A stretch of DNA of 64,000 nt from Helianthus annuus (lineage: Eukaryota > Streptophyta > Magnoliopsida > Asterales > Asteraceae). Position numbers and translations under genes: made by a program. Below are positions 11,444 to 22,475 of the stretch, in pieces (the stretch's first letter is position 1; each line of letters opens with the position of its first letter). The DNA is taken from assembly GCF_002127325.2 (NCBI RefSeq), contig NC_035437.2, forward strand, positions 159,571,097 to 159,635,096, given 5' to 3'. The notes beneath the pieces were generated by a model. That model saw only the letters and a list, made by a program, of their open reading frames with translations, did no database searches and was not told the origin of the DNA.

Positions 11444-13928
11444 TGTGACAACTCGTACTTTGGACCTATCCTGTAACGTTACGTGCTATTGTGAAACGAT
11501 ATGATTATTATGTGTTATGTGCTTTTATTGAATAAATGCATGATATGTTATATGAATTTATATGTGTTCATGATCCGATCGCACATCAACACAACACACT
11601 CGACCGCACAAGCCGAGCTTGGGCCGTACTATTTGTAATTGGACTATAGGGCAGCCCATGCTAAGGTTCGGCCTACCCAACCCACACGCATAACACCTAG
11701 GGTGGTTGTAACCCTCTCATATTTTGCAAACACTCTCACACAAAAGAAACCCTAGCTCTCTCTCTCTCTCTTGCTCGAACCCGACGGCACAAGGCACAAG
11801 AAGATCATTCTTTTTCTCCTTGTTCGATTATAACCGGTTAGTGATTACTGAATTATGTTTGTTGATTTGTTTTGGTTGCCATGATGTTATGGGATAACTA
11901 GGATTCTTGTTGTGAATAATTGAATGATTCTTGATGTGATAACAATCATAAGATTCGGATTTGCATGTTGTTAATTTGGTTGTAAATGTTGATAATCGGC
12001 TGAAATGGTTAGGACGCAAGGGTTTAATCCGATTGTATGTTTGTGAATATATAGTGTTCAAGCTTGTTCATGTTTTAGGGTTCATATGGATTGATGTTAA
12101 AAGTCTTATTTGATCGATATTATGCTAATTGACTTATTGAAATTGTGTTAATGGATAATGGGTAAAATTTGGAAACTATTGAAATTGGTCAATAGGATTA
12201 ATGGAAATTGTAACCGATTGCTTAGAAATCGGAATGTTTGAATCGGTCGCACAAGGGGCTCTAACCGTACAAGAGACCCCAACACCATAGACTAGTCCAA
12301 TCGCACAAGCTGGCCCAAACGCACAAGGGTCACGGGTCGCACAACATGTTTCAAATCGCACAAGAGTCCACAACCGTACAAGCCCAATTGGAGTACACCA
12401 GTATAACATCCATTGGGCTGTGTCTGATAATGAAACTGTTGGGCCGAACAAGCCCAAAGTCAGACCGCACAAGCCCCACACTAATCGCACAATTGACTGT
12501 TTAGTTGCTGGGCCGAGATGTTTATTATATATTGCTTAACTGTTGGGCCACACACCTATGTTGGATGTTGTTAAGACTGTTGGGCTGGGCAGCCCCAAAT
12601 GTTCAAGTCGCACAACCCAACCTGATCGTACAAGATCATTCGGGTCGCACAAGAGTTTACACGATGTTATGTTGGGCCGAGACCCTTATACTTGACTTTC
12701 TATTTGGGCCGTTTATGTTGAACTGCTTGTTTATATGTTGGACCGATTATTTTGGGCTAATGAGTTAACTTCATATGTTATGATATTTGTTTAACCGATT
12801 AGGCCTCAAGCCCAATCCCAAATCGCACAACCCCAACGGACTCGCACAAGTCCCTTATGCACATTGGGCCGGATAGTTTGGGCCTACTTGTTAAACTGTA
12901 CAGGTTGTATGTATTGTTTATCTGTCAAACGTGCCATGATCTATACGTGCTGTAACGTGTTAACTTATGTGATTCCTACGTGCATTACCTTAGTCAAAAC
13001 CTGACTCGTATAATGCCCGTGATAGGACGTGGTTGACCATTTACTAGCTTATCTATACTCTTTGTGTATCTGCCGAGCAAACCAAGGTGAGTTCATACAG
13101 CCAAGGCATGGGATTCCCGGGTTGGGAATTGGGTTGGATATGTTATTGTAAAAGGAGTTACTCGTACTTACGCATATACCAGACTATAGACCATCGTCCT
13201 CAGGTTAGTCAGGACACGTTACGTAAAGCCTACGTAACCCAGTATATTTGCCATATGTCTCCCGGGTCGGGAGGACACGTTACGTAAAGCCTACGTAACC
13301 CAATACCATTCACTGGCTTCCAGGTCGGAAGGCCACGCTGCGTAAAGCCTACGTAGCCCCCACGCGTACCACTGTCCTCGGGGAAGGGCACGTCACGTAA
13401 AGCCTACGTGACCCTGTACGTTTTCCTGTTCTCGGTAAAGAAGAACACAATGGTCGGAAGTTAGTCTAGTAAGTACCGTTAATGAGAAGCCCTCATTAGC
13501 CAGGATAAACATGGGAAGTCCCCACCTTTAGTACACACTAGTATGGGAAGCCCCCACTAGCTATACTTATGCACTATGTTATGAACTTACTTTCTGTGAA
13601 CTCGCTCAACTAGTTTGTTGATTATTTGCTGCATGCCTTGCAGGACCTTAGGTACATTATGGAGCTTGCACAAGGAGGAGCAGGTCGTTGTGGGATATGG
13701 ATCATGAACTTTATTTGAACTTATAACTCGTATAACTATTTTGAGATACATTACTATGCTTCCGCTATTTAAACGATGTTTGGTTTTGGAACATCAACCA
13801 TGTCATGATGATTTACTTTGATTACTTTTATTATTAAATGCTATGTTTGATATGATTGATGGCTTGATCCTGGTCATGTCACGCTCCCAAGCGGTGGTAC
13901 TCCGCGGGTGGATTTTGGGGGTGTGACA
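11444..13928 (+). repeat. 5' LTR of element F
   Basis: Carries promoter and polyadenylation functions by family knowledge. Visible structure: a (CT)n run at 11758-11773 after AAACCCTAG; a region (about 12240-12860) with some fifteen copies of a TCGCACAAG-like word and many TGGGCC words; and a hairpin array at 13218-13560. I could not fix the TATA box or the R region from sequence alone. Confidence 0.93.
13218..13560 (+). repeat. Hairpin array with invariant AAGCC loop in F LTR
   Basis: Four units at 13218, 13279, 13337 and 13392 (61, 58 and 55 bp apart) each form an 8-bp stem closed by loop AAGCC. Arms are GTTACGTA/TACGTAAC (twice), GCTGCGTA/TACGTAGC and GTCACGTA/TACGTGAC. A fifth hairpin at 13480-13498 (TAATGAG/CTCATTA) and a sixth at 13538-13560 keep the same loop. 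A weaker GGGAAGTCCCC version lies near 13513. The array is repeated in the 3' LTR from 20815. Stem changes are compensatory, pointing to RNA or cruciform structure. Confidence 0.8.
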
Positions 13929-13931
13929 GAT

Positions 13932-13943
13932 TGGTATCAGAGC
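13932..13943 (+). promoter_or_regulatory. Primer binding site of F (initiator tRNA-Met)
   Basis: TGGTATCAGAGC, three bases after the 5' LTR end, is complementary to the 3' end of plant initiator methionine tRNA, the usual minus-strand primer for gypsy and Copia elements. Position and match confirm the LTR boundary and plus orientation. Confidence 0.93.
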
Positions 13944-14242
13944 CATTGGTTATAGAGAACTTGGTTTTAATATGGGAAAACGTTTTTATTAAAACCGGAC
14001 TATAACCAGAACAATGCTCTCAACGATCCACAACGACGCTTTGCTCCACGTGCAAGACTCGACATCCTAGGTAATAAGGTTTATGTTTATTGCCTGTTTG
14101 CTAGAACTGCTTAGAACTTTGCTCGCATTACGCTTAGATACACATGATACTATAGCATGAGAATTCCTACGTGTTTACACTTTTCTGTCATCGCCCTACT
14201 CGCGAACCATTCTTACGTATGCTACTTGTTACAATGAAGATC

Positions 14243-14420
14243 ATGTCTGGACGAATCAACATGACACAAGCCCAGCTAGAGGCTCTCGTTCAAGCTCAAG
14301 TTGCTGCGGCAGTTGCAGCAGCTCAAGCAGGTAGTATATCCTGCAGTATAGGCACACACTAGGATCTTTAGATCCTACATTAACTCTCGTATTTAACCTC
14401 ATCCTATTCGTACACAATAG
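14243..14420 (+). CDS. F Gag first exon and putative 90-bp intron
   Basis: From ATG 14243 a 29-codon reading ([20 protein letters not shown], then an Ala/Gln-rich run) leads to CAG|GTAGTA at 14331. Read through, it meets a stop within the next 32 bases. If 14331-14420 is removed (GT donor at 14331, ACAATAG acceptor ending 14420), the frame joins exactly to the large gag-pol frame via a short Gln/His-rich bridge before FKNF. The N-terminal Ala/Gln-rich leader is typical of this Gag type. Without splicing, Gag would have to start at ATG 14462 with a truncated leader. Splicing is inferred, not shown. Confidence 0.6.
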
Positions 14421-14461
14421 GTCAACACGCGCAGCAGCCTGTCTGCACATTCAAGAACTTC

Positions 14462-17400
14462 ATGGACTGTCGTCCAAACTCCTTCAGTGGCATAGAGGGG
14501 GCAGTGGGACTCCTCCACTGGTTTGAAAAGTTAGAATCGGTATTCGAAATGTGCGAGTGCCCTGAGGCTCGCAAGGTCAAGTTTGCCACCGGCACTTTGG
14601 AAGGAATAGCACTGACTTGGTGGAACGCTCAAGTCCAGATCTTAGGGTTGGCAGCTGCTAACGCCACCCCATGGAACGATTTTAAGGAACTCATCAAGCG
14701 TGAGTATTGCACGCGTGAAGATATTCACAAGTTGGAAGACGAACTGTACAATCTGAAGATGGTTGGGTCAGAGATCGAAGCGTATACTAAACGGTCGAAT
14801 GAGCTGGCCGTTCTGTGTCCAACTATGGTGGACCCTCCATACAAGCGCATTGAGTTGTATCTCAAGGGATTGGCGCCAGAAATTCAGAGCCACGTGACGT
14901 CGGCTAACCTCGAAAACATCCAGGAAATCCAGCGCCTCGCTCATCGTATCACCGACCAGGCAGTGGATCAGAACAAACTGCCTAAGCGTGTCAACGCTAC
15001 TGCTACAGTCACTCCTTCAGCTACTCCTGCTACTACTAGCGAAAGCAAAAGAAAATGGGATGGAGATTCCAGCAGGGGTTCAGCGACTGTTCAGCCACAA
15101 GCTCAGCAGCAGAAGACTGACCATTACCAGAGTCCTAGTCAGCAATCCTCTGGTAGTCACAGACAGAGGAGATATCAGGGTAGTCAACCTAGGTGCCACA
15201 ACTGCAACAGGCATCACCACGGCCCGTGTAACAAGGGTCGCTGTCAAAGGTGTCTTAAGATGGGGCACGAGGCCAAAGACTGTAGGAGTCCACGGCCTGC
15301 AAATCAGAATCAGCAACCTCAGCAACCCGCTCCACAAAATCAGCAGCAGCAGCCACAGCGTGGAAACCGGGGATGTTTCCAGTGTGGGGCTGAAGGTCAT
15401 TTCAAACGAGATTGCCCTCAGCTGAACCAGAATCGCAACAACAACAACCAGGGCAACGGGAATAACAACAATGGGGGAAACAACAACAACGGAAATGAAG
15501 CTCGTGGTCGTGCATTCGTACTAGGTCGGGGCGACGCAGTGAACGATCCCAACGTTGTTATTGGTAAGTTTCTCCTCGACAATATTTACGTTACTGTTTT
15601 ATTTGATTCGGGTGCGGATACAAGCTATATGTCTGTGAAAATGTGTCAACTGCTAAAACGTGCACCAACACTTTTACCCACCAAACATGTAGTAGAGTTA
15701 GCTAACGGTAAAAGTCTAGAAGCCACGCACGTAGTTCAGGGTTGTAATCTTATCCTAGCTGGTCAAGCTTTCACTATCGACCTCATTCCCATAGTTTTGG
15801 GTAGTTTCGACGTCGTGATTGGGATGGATTGGTTATCCCAACATCAGGCAGAAATCTTATGCAGCGAGAAGATAATTCGTATTCCTCGCTCGGGTCAAGA
15901 ACCTCTTGAAGTTCAAGGCGACAAGAGTGGTGCTGTGGTTGGCATCATCTCTTTCTTGAAGGTTCAGAAATGCTTACGTAAGGGTCACACTGCCATTCTG
16001 GCACTCGTTACAGACGCATCAGCAAAGGAAAAGAAATTGGAGGATATTCCAATTGTACGTGATTACCCTCAGGTGTTTCCTGAAGACTTACCTGGCTTAC
16101 CGCCTCATCGTCAGGTCGAATTTCAAATCGAGCTCGCTCTAGGAGCAGCACCCATAGCTCGCGCACCATATCGTCTAGCTCCATCAGAATTGGAGGAACT
16201 GTCAAAGCAGCTACAAGAGCTCTTAGAAAAGGGCTTTATTCGTCCAAGCTCTTCGCCTTGGGGAGCTCCAGTAATTTTTGTGAAGAAGAAAGACGGTACG
16301 TTCAGGATGTGCATCGACTACCGTGAACTCAACAAGGTGACGGTGAAGAACCGTTATCCTCTTCCGCGCATCGACGACTTATTCGACCAGTTGCAAGGGT
16401 CGTGTTACTATTCGAAGATAGACTTAAGGTCGGGGTACCATCAGCTGAGAGTCCGGGATGAGGACGTCTCCAAGACAGCCTTCAGAACTCGTTACGGTCA
16501 CTACGAGTTTCTCGTCATGCCATTTGGGTTAACGAACGCGCCTGCAGTATTTATGGATCTGATGAACAGGGTGTGCAAACCCTATCTTGACAAGTTCGTC
16601 ATAGTATTCATCGACGACATTCTGATTTACTCCAAGAGTCAGGAGGAACACGAGCAACATCTTCGCCTGATTTTGGAACTCCTTCGGAAAGAACAGTTGT
16701 ACGCCAAGCTTTCTAAATGCGACTTCTGGCTTCGTGAAGTCCACTTCTTAGGCCACGTGGTGAACAAGGATGGGATCCATGTCGATCCATCCAAGGTAGA
16801 CTCGATCAGAAACTGGCCTGCACCGCGTACACCGACAGAAATACGCCAATTCTTGGGTCTGGCAGGTTACTACAGACGGTTTATTAGAGACTTTTCGAAG
16901 ATTGCTCAGCCACTTACGCTACTGACACAGAAAGGTGTTACCTATCGCTGGGGAGAGCCCCAGGAGACTGCTTTTCGGCACCTAAAGGATAGACTTTGCA
17001 GCGCACCTATCCTCTCATTGCCAGAGGGCACAGACGACTTCGTGGTATATTGTGATGCATCCATTCGGGGACTTGGATGTGTGTTAATGCAGCGCGACAA
17101 GGTTATTGCTTACGCCTCTCGTCAACTCAAGGTTCATGAACGCAACTACACGACGCACGATTTAGAGCTGGGAGCTGTTGTTTTCGCACTTAAGATATGG
17201 CGACACTACCTGTACGGTACCAGGTGCACGATTTACACCGATCACAGGAGTCTCGAGCATATCCTTAAGCAGAAGGATTTGAACATGCGTCAACGACGAT
17301 GGGTCGAGTTACTTAACGATTACGAATGCGCTATCAAGTATCATCCGGGCAAAGCCAATGTTGTGGCTGATGCCCTCAGTCGGAAAGACACTTTACCACT

Positions 17401-18964
17401 GCGCGTGCGAGCGCTACAGCTTACGATTCAGTCTAGCCTTCCAGCACAGATACGAGATGCTCAGGCAGAAGCATTGAAGCCCGAAAACGTCAAGGCTGAA
17501 GCCTTACGCGGCTCACGACAACAGATGGAACAGAAGGCAGACGGCGCTTACTATGTAACGGGGCGTATTTGGGTCCCACTTTATGGCGGTCTACGCGAAC
17601 TTGTAATGGATGAAGCTCACAAGTCTCGCTACTCGGTACATCCAGGGTCGGACAAAATGTACCACGATATTAGCACTACTTATTGGTGGCCTAGCATGAA
17701 GGCCCACATCGCTACGTACGTTGGAAAATGCTTGACCTGTGCGAGAGTCAAGGTCGAATATCAGAAACCAGCTGGCCTACTTCAGCAGCCTAAGATACCC
17801 CAGTGGAAATGGGAAGAAATTTCCATGGATTTCGTTACAGGCCTACCTAGATCCCAACGGGGGAATGATACCATATGGGTGATCGTGGATCGACTCACTA
17901 AGTCTGCACACTTCCTACCTATAAAGGAAACGGATAAGTTCTCCACTCTCGCAGACGTCTATCTCAAAGAAGTTGTTTCGAGGCACGGGGTGCCCACATC
18001 CATCATTTCGGATCGCGATGCACGATTCACGTCAGAGCTTTGGCAAGCGATGCACAAATCTTTCGGCTCACGGTTAGACATGAGCACAGCATACCATCCT
18101 CAAACGGATGGGCAGTCTGAGCGGACGATCCAGACTCTTGAAGACATGCTTAGGGCATGCGTTATCGACTTCGGCAACGGCTGGGAAAAGCATCTCCCTT
18201 TGGTGGAGTTTTCGTATAATAATAGTTATCACACCAGTATACAAGCCGCTCCATTCGAGGCATTGTACGGGCGTAAATGCCGGTCACCTCTCTGTTGGGC
18301 AGAGGTGGGGGATAGTCAGATTACGGGTCCAGAGATAGTAGTGGACGCCACAGAAAAGATCGCGCAGATACGACAACGTATGGCGGCAGCACGCGACCGT
18401 CAGAAAGCCTACGCGGACAAGCGTAGAAAGCCATTGGAATTTGAGGTCGGGGACCGGGTTTTATTGAAAGTTTCACCCTGGAAGGGTGTGGTTCGTTTTG
18501 GTAAACGGGGCAAACTAAATCCGCGGTACGTCGGACCATTCGAAATTATAGAAAAGATTGGCAAAGTAGCATACAAGCTAAACCTACCAGCTGAACTCGG
18601 GGCAGTTCACAATGTCTTTCATGTGTCGAACTTAAAGAAGTGCCTATCAGATGAAAACCTCATCATTCCTTTTAAGGAACTCACTATCGACGAGCGGTTG
18701 CAGTTCGTCGAGGAACCAGTAGAAATCACGGACCGGGATGTGAAGGTCCTCAAAAACAAGAGAATCCCTCTTGTTCGAGTTCGTTGGAACTCCAAACGTG
18801 GCCCAGAGTACACCTGGGAACGCGAAGACAGGATGACAGAAAAGTACCCCCAGTTATTCGAAACCAATGCTACCACTACTGAGGCTGAAGCTACTACTTC
18901 GGAATTTCGGGACGAAATTCCAGATCAACGGGGGGAGGATGTGACACCCCAGGAAAATCAGTGA
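14462..18964 (+). CDS. F Gag-Pol polyprotein (chromovirus)
   Basis: 1,500 codons, no stop or frameshift. Gag domain at residues 1-165 ([20 protein letters not shown]), three Cys-His zinc-binding stretches at about 243, 260 and 303 ([14 protein letters not shown] is the canonical knuckle), and an Asn-rich linker. Retropepsin DSGAD lies near 380. Reverse transcriptase includes [10 protein letters not shown] and FIDDI (near 716). RNase H has YCDAS near 862 and TDHRSLEHI near 926. Integrase has an HHCC domain near 1060-1100 and DDE motifs [15 protein letters not shown] and [12 protein letters not shown]. The tail ([18 protein letters not shown]) has the chromodomain-like form of Tekay/Del elements, thought to steer insertion to heterochromatin. 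The frame probably begins upstream through the spliced leader at 14243. All catalytic residues look present. Confidence 0.95.
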   Translation: MDCRPNSFSGIEGAVGLLHWFEKLESVFEMCECPEARKVKFATGTLEGIALTWWNAQVQILGLAAANATPWNDFKELIKREYCTREDIHKLEDELYNLKMVGSEIEAYTKRSNELAVLCPTMVDPPYKRIELYLKGLAPEIQSHVTSANLENIQEIQRLAHRITDQAVDQNKLPKRVNATATVTPSATPATTSESKRKWDGDSSRGSATVQPQAQQQKTDHYQSPSQQSSGSHRQRRYQGSQPRCHNCNRHHHGPCNKGRCQRCLKMGHEAKDCRSPRPANQNQQPQQPAPQNQQQQPQRGNRGCFQCGAEGHFKRDCPQLNQNRNNNNQGNGNNNNGGNNNNGNEARGRAFVLGRGDAVNDPNVVIGKFLLDNIYVTVLFDSGADTSYMSVKMCQLLKRAPTLLPTKHVVELANGKSLEATHVVQGCNLILAGQAFTIDLIPIVLGSFDVVIGMDWLSQHQAEILCSEKIIRIPRSGQEPLEVQGDKSGAVVGIISFLKVQKCLRKGHTAILALVTDASAKEKKLEDIPIVRDYPQVFPEDLPGLPPHRQVEFQIELALGAAPIARAPYRLAPSELEELSKQLQELLEKGFIRPSSSPWGAPVIFVKKKDGTFRMCIDYRELNKVTVKNRYPLPRIDDLFDQLQGSCYYSKIDLRSGYHQLRVRDEDVSKTAFRTRYGHYEFLVMPFGLTNAPAVFMDLMNRVCKPYLDKFVIVFIDDILIYSKSQEEHEQHLRLILELLRKEQLYAKLSKCDFWLREVHFLGHVVNKDGIHVDPSKVDSIRNWPAPRTPTEIRQFLGLAGYYRRFIRDFSKIAQPLTLLTQKGVTYRWGEPQETAFRHLKDRLCSAPILSLPEGTDDFVVYCDASIRGLGCVLMQRDKVIAYASRQLKVHERNYTTHDLELGAVVFALKIWRHYLYGTRCTIYTDHRSLEHILKQKDLNMRQRRWVELLNDYECAIKYHPGKANVVADALSRKDTLPLRVRALQLTIQSSLPAQIRDAQAEALKPENVKAEALRGSRQQMEQKADGAYYVTGRIWVPLYGGLRELVMDEAHKSRYSVHPGSDKMYHDISTTYWWPSMKAHIATYVGKCLTCARVKVEYQKPAGLLQQPKIPQWKWEEISMDFVTGLPRSQRGNDTIWVIVDRLTKSAHFLPIKETDKFSTLADVYLKEVVSRHGVPTSIISDRDARFTSELWQAMHKSFGSRLDMSTAYHPQTDGQSERTIQTLEDMLRACVIDFGNGWEKHLPLVEFSYNNSYHTSIQAAPFEALYGRKCRSPLCWAEVGDSQITGPEIVVDATEKIAQIRQRMAAARDRQKAYADKRRKPLEFEVGDRVLLKVSPWKGVVRFGKRGKLNPRYVGPFEIIEKIGKVAYKLNLPAELGAVHNVFHVSNLKKCLSDENLIIPFKELTIDERLQFVEEPVEITDRDVKVLKNKRIPLVRVRWNSKRGPEYTWEREDRMTEKYPQLFETNATTTEAEATTSEFRDEIPDQRGEDVTPQENQ

Positions 18965-19040
18965 ACAACACAGTTTACCTAGCTTCCTCAGTGAGTGCAT
19001 ACCAAATTTCGGGACGAAATTTCCAATTAGTTGGGGATAA
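18903..19040 (+). promoter_or_regulatory. Doubled 3' priming region of F
   Basis: The word TTTCGGGACGAAATT occurs at about 18904 and again at 19006. The first is followed by a strong purine tract and LTR-like start (GGGGGGAGGA then TGTGACACCCC, from 18930). The second is followed by a weaker tract (AGTTGGGGATAA) and then the real LTR start at 19041. The functional plus-strand primer is therefore the second tract. The first looks like a leftover boundary of an ancestral or related LTR and lies inside the end of the pol frame. Confidence 0.65.
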
Positions 19041-21525
19041 TGTGACAACTCGTACTTTGGACCTATCCTGTAACGTTACGTGCTATTGTGAAACGATATG
19101 ATTATTATGTGTTATGTGCTTTTATTGAATAAATGCATGATATGTTATATGAATTTATATGTGTTCATGATCCGATCGCACATCAACACAACACACTCGA
19201 CCGCACAAGCCGAGCTTGGGCCGTACTATTTGTAATTGGACTATAGGGCAGCCCATGCTAAGGTTCGGCCTACCCAACCCACACGCATAACACCTAGGGT
19301 GGTTGTAACCCTCTCATATTTTGCAAACACTCTCACACAAAAGAAACCCTAGCTCTCTCTCTCTCTCTTGCTCGAACCCGACGGCACAAGGCACAAGAAG
19401 ATCATTCTTTTTCTCCTTGTTCGATTATAACCGGTTAGTGATTACTGAATTATGTTTGTTGATTTGTTTTGGTTGCCATGATGTTATGGGATAACTAGGA
19501 TTCTTGTTGTGAATAATTGAATGATTCTTGATGTGATAACAATCATAAGATTCGGATTTGCATGTTGTTAATTTGGTTGTAAATGTTGATAATCGGCTGA
19601 AATGGTTAGGACGCAAGGGTTTAATCCGATTGTATGTTTGTGAATATATAGTGTTCAAGCTTGTTCATGTTTTAGGGTTCATATGGATTGATGTTAAAAG
19701 TCTTATTTGATCGATATTATGCTAATTGACTTATTGAAATTGTGTTAATGGATAATGGGTAAAATTTGGAAACTATTGAAATTGGTCAATAGGATTAATG
19801 GAAATTGTAACCGATTGCTTAGAAATCGGAATGTTTGAATCGGTCGCACAAGGGGCTCTAACCGTACAAGAGACCCCAACACCATAGACTAGTCCAATCG
19901 CACAAGCTGGCCCAAACGCACAAGGGTCACGGGTCGCACAACATGTTTCAAATCGCACAAGAGTCCACAACCGTACAAGCCCAATTGGAGTACACCAGTA
20001 TAACATCCATTGGGCTGTGTCTGATAATGAAACTGTTGGGCCGAACAAGCCCAAAGTCAGACCGCACAAGCCCCACACTAATCGCACAATTGACTGTTTA
20101 GTTGCTGGGCCGAGATGTTTATTATATATTGCTTAACTGTTGGGCCACACACCTATGTTGGATGTTGTTAAGACTGTTGGGCTGGGCAGCCCCAAATGTT
20201 CAAGTCGCACAACCCAACCTGATCGTACAAGATCATTCGGGTCGCACAAGAGTTTACACGATGTTATGTTGGGCCGAGACCCTTATACTTGACTTTCTAT
20301 TTGGGCCGTTTATGTTGAACTGCTTGTTTATATGTTGGACCGATTATTTTGGGCTAATGAGTTAACTTCATATGTTATGATATTTGTTTAACCGATTAGG
20401 CCTCAAGCCCAATCCCAAATCGCACAACCCCAACGGACTCGCACAAGTCCCTTATGCACATTGGGCCGGATAGTTTGGGCCTACTTGTTAAACTGTACAG
20501 GTTGTATGTATTGTTTATCTGTCAAACGTGCCATGATCTATACGTGCTGTAACGTGTTAACTTATGTGATTCCTACGTGCATTACCTTAGTCAAAACCTG
20601 ACTCGTATAATGCCCGTGATAGGACGTGGTTGACCATTTACTAGCTTATCTATACTCTTTGTGTATCTGCCGAGCAAACCAAGGTGAGTTCACACAGCCA
20701 AGGCATGGGATTCCCGGGTTGGGAATTGGGTTGGATATGTTATTGTAAAAGGAGTTACTCGTACTTACGCATATACCAGACTATAGACCATCGTCCTCAG
20801 GTTAGTCAGGACACGTTACGTAAAGCCTACGTAACCCAGTATATTTGCCATATGTCTCCCGGGTCGGGAGGACACGTTACGTAAAGCCTACGTAACCCAA
20901 TACCATTCACTGGCTTCCAGGTCGGAAGGCCACGCTGCGTAAAGCCTACGTAGCCCCCACGCGTACCACTGTCCTCGGGGAAGGGCACGTCACGTAAAGC
21001 CTACGTGACCCTGTACGTTTTCCTGTTCTCGGTAAAGAAGAACACAATGGTCGGAAGTTAGTCTAGTAAGTACCGTTAATGAGAAGCCCTCATTAGCCAG
21101 GATAAACATGGGAAGTCCCCACCTTTAGTACACACTAGTATGGGAAGCCCCCACTAGCTATACTTATGCACTATGTTATGAACTTACTTTCTGTGAACTC
21201 GCTCAACTAGTTTGTTGATTATTTGCTGCATGCCTTGCAGGACCTTAGGTACATTATGGAGCTTGCACAAGGAGGAGCAGGTCGTTGTGGGATATGGATC
21301 ATGAACTTTATTTGAACTTATAACTCGTATAACTATTTTGAGATACATTACTATGCTTCCGCTATTTAAACGATGTTTGGTTTTGGAACATCAACCATGT
21401 CATGATGATTTACTTCGATTACTTTTATTATTAAATGCTATGTTTGATATGATTGATGGCTTGATCCTGGTCATGTCACGCTCCCAAGCGGTGGTACTCC
21501 GCGGGTGGATTTTGGGGGTGTGACA
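19041..21525 (+). repeat. 3' LTR of element F
   Basis: Same 2485-bp length as the 5' LTR and almost identical; two substitutions noticed. It carries the same hairpin array (from 20815) and TCGCACAAG-rich part. It ends TGTGACA directly before the right TSD copy TGCAC (21526-21530). Confidence 0.95.
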
Positions 21526-22282
21526 TGCACTCAGGGGTAAGACCATTATAAAATTTTTCTACTAAGGCCCAATCCGACAGTCCATGTTGGGAACAACGCG
21601 AGAGCAATGTTTGAAACCTCTCCCATGCTAAGTGATAAGGTTCGTCAGGCTCCATTCTGAAGGAATGGATCTGATATCGAAGACGGGATGCCTTCGCAGG
21701 TGGGAAATACTTAGCAAGGCAGGCATCTCTAAGTCCAGCCCAAGTGGTGTAAGTACCTGCCGGCTGCGAATCAAGCCAGGTGGCTGCGCGGCCAGCAAGC
21801 GAAAAGGGGAAGACTTGGAGATAGCGCGCATCAAGATTCACACCTTCGATACCGAAGGTGCTACACAGACGGGTGAGACGGTTGATATGTGCTGGCGCGT
21901 CTTCATCATCACGACCGTGAAACTGACAAGAGTTGTTAATGACAGTCATGATGTATGAAGGAATTTGCCAAGACTTATCATTGGTGATTTCAGGGAGGGT
22001 GATGGGTGAGTTTGCAGTAAAACCCGCGGTGGAACGCTGGTGGACAGTTTGGTTTTCGGCCATTTGGTGAACTGGTGGTGGACTAGGGTGACGGGAGGGT
22101 GGTGGGGAATTGTGGGGTGATGACTTAGGGGTAAAGTCGAAGTTCGGTGGTTTAGATGGAAGTGTAGAGTCAGAAAGGGCTGAAGATGAAGTTGGGGGTT
22201 TTCGAACCTGAGGGATTGGTGTGGAGAGGGAAGACTTGTCAATTGGTGGCTTCACTGGTCCCTGCGAACGCGTGTGGGGCAT
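21526..22282 (-). CDS. Athila-1 Gag N-terminal part (cut off by F)
   Basis: About 252 codons from ATG 22282 (MPHTRSQG), chosen because the Athila-2 Gag begins with the matching MPHLRSHG. Pro/Ser-rich N-terminus, then the Gag (UBN2/retrotrans_gag type) domain: [70 protein letters not shown] and SDWALVEKFYNGL. These bind genomic RNA and build the particle. The frame is cut at the F insertion and resumes at 11438. The two halves line up exactly once one TSD copy is ignored, so the disruption is due to F alone. Confidence 0.88.
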
Positions 22283-22452
22283 GAACTGCAAAACCAAGAA
22301 TAAAACAAGTAAGTCAACTCCAATAAAAGACTCAAAGAAATACGAAAAAGAAACTAAAAGTACTTGGACTCCTACGACTCACAAACACACAAAAAGCACG
22401 TAACGATATCAGTTGAAATCCAAACAAAGCAGTTAACGCAATTGCCAAGAGT

Positions 22453-22469
22453 CCCCGGCAACGGCGCCA
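22453..22469 (-). promoter_or_regulatory. Primer binding site of Athila-1 (tRNA-Asp)
   Basis: The plus strand reads CCCCGGCAACGGCGCCA, the 3' end of plant tRNA-Asp(GUC) including CCA, so the minus (sense) strand is its complement. It sits six bases inside the LTR-type sequence starting at 22476. This shows that the minus-sense LTR 3' end at 22476 is the natural 5' LTR/primer-site junction. Confidence 0.9.
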
Positions 22470-22475
22470 AAAACT

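Larger units (their letters stand above)
11444..21525 (+). mobile_element. Element F: complete chromovirus (Tekay/Del-like Ty3/gypsy)
   Basis: 10,082 bp, TGTGACA at both ends, inserted in Athila-1 gag with TSD TGCAC (11439-11443 and 21526-21530). The 5' LTR is 11444-13928 and the 3' LTR 19041-21525, exactly 2485 bp each. Reading them side by side I saw only two differences (about 13094 versus 20691, and 13830 versus 21427). It has an initiator-Met primer site, an open gag-pol frame and a chromodomain-like tail. Structure and identity together make this the youngest and most complete element in the window, and a plausible autonomous copy if the proposed gag intron is spliced. Confidence 0.95.

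Noticed and set aside
12176..12490. Cys/Trp-rich small protein in the F LTR
   Set aside because: The frame is created by repeated TGGGCC and CGCACAAG words and is identical in both LTRs only because the LTRs are identical.
13218..13412. A CRISPR-like repeat array
   Set aside because: The units are self-complementary, diverge in step within stems, and sit in both LTRs of a plant retrotransposon. There are no spacers of constant length and no cas genes.
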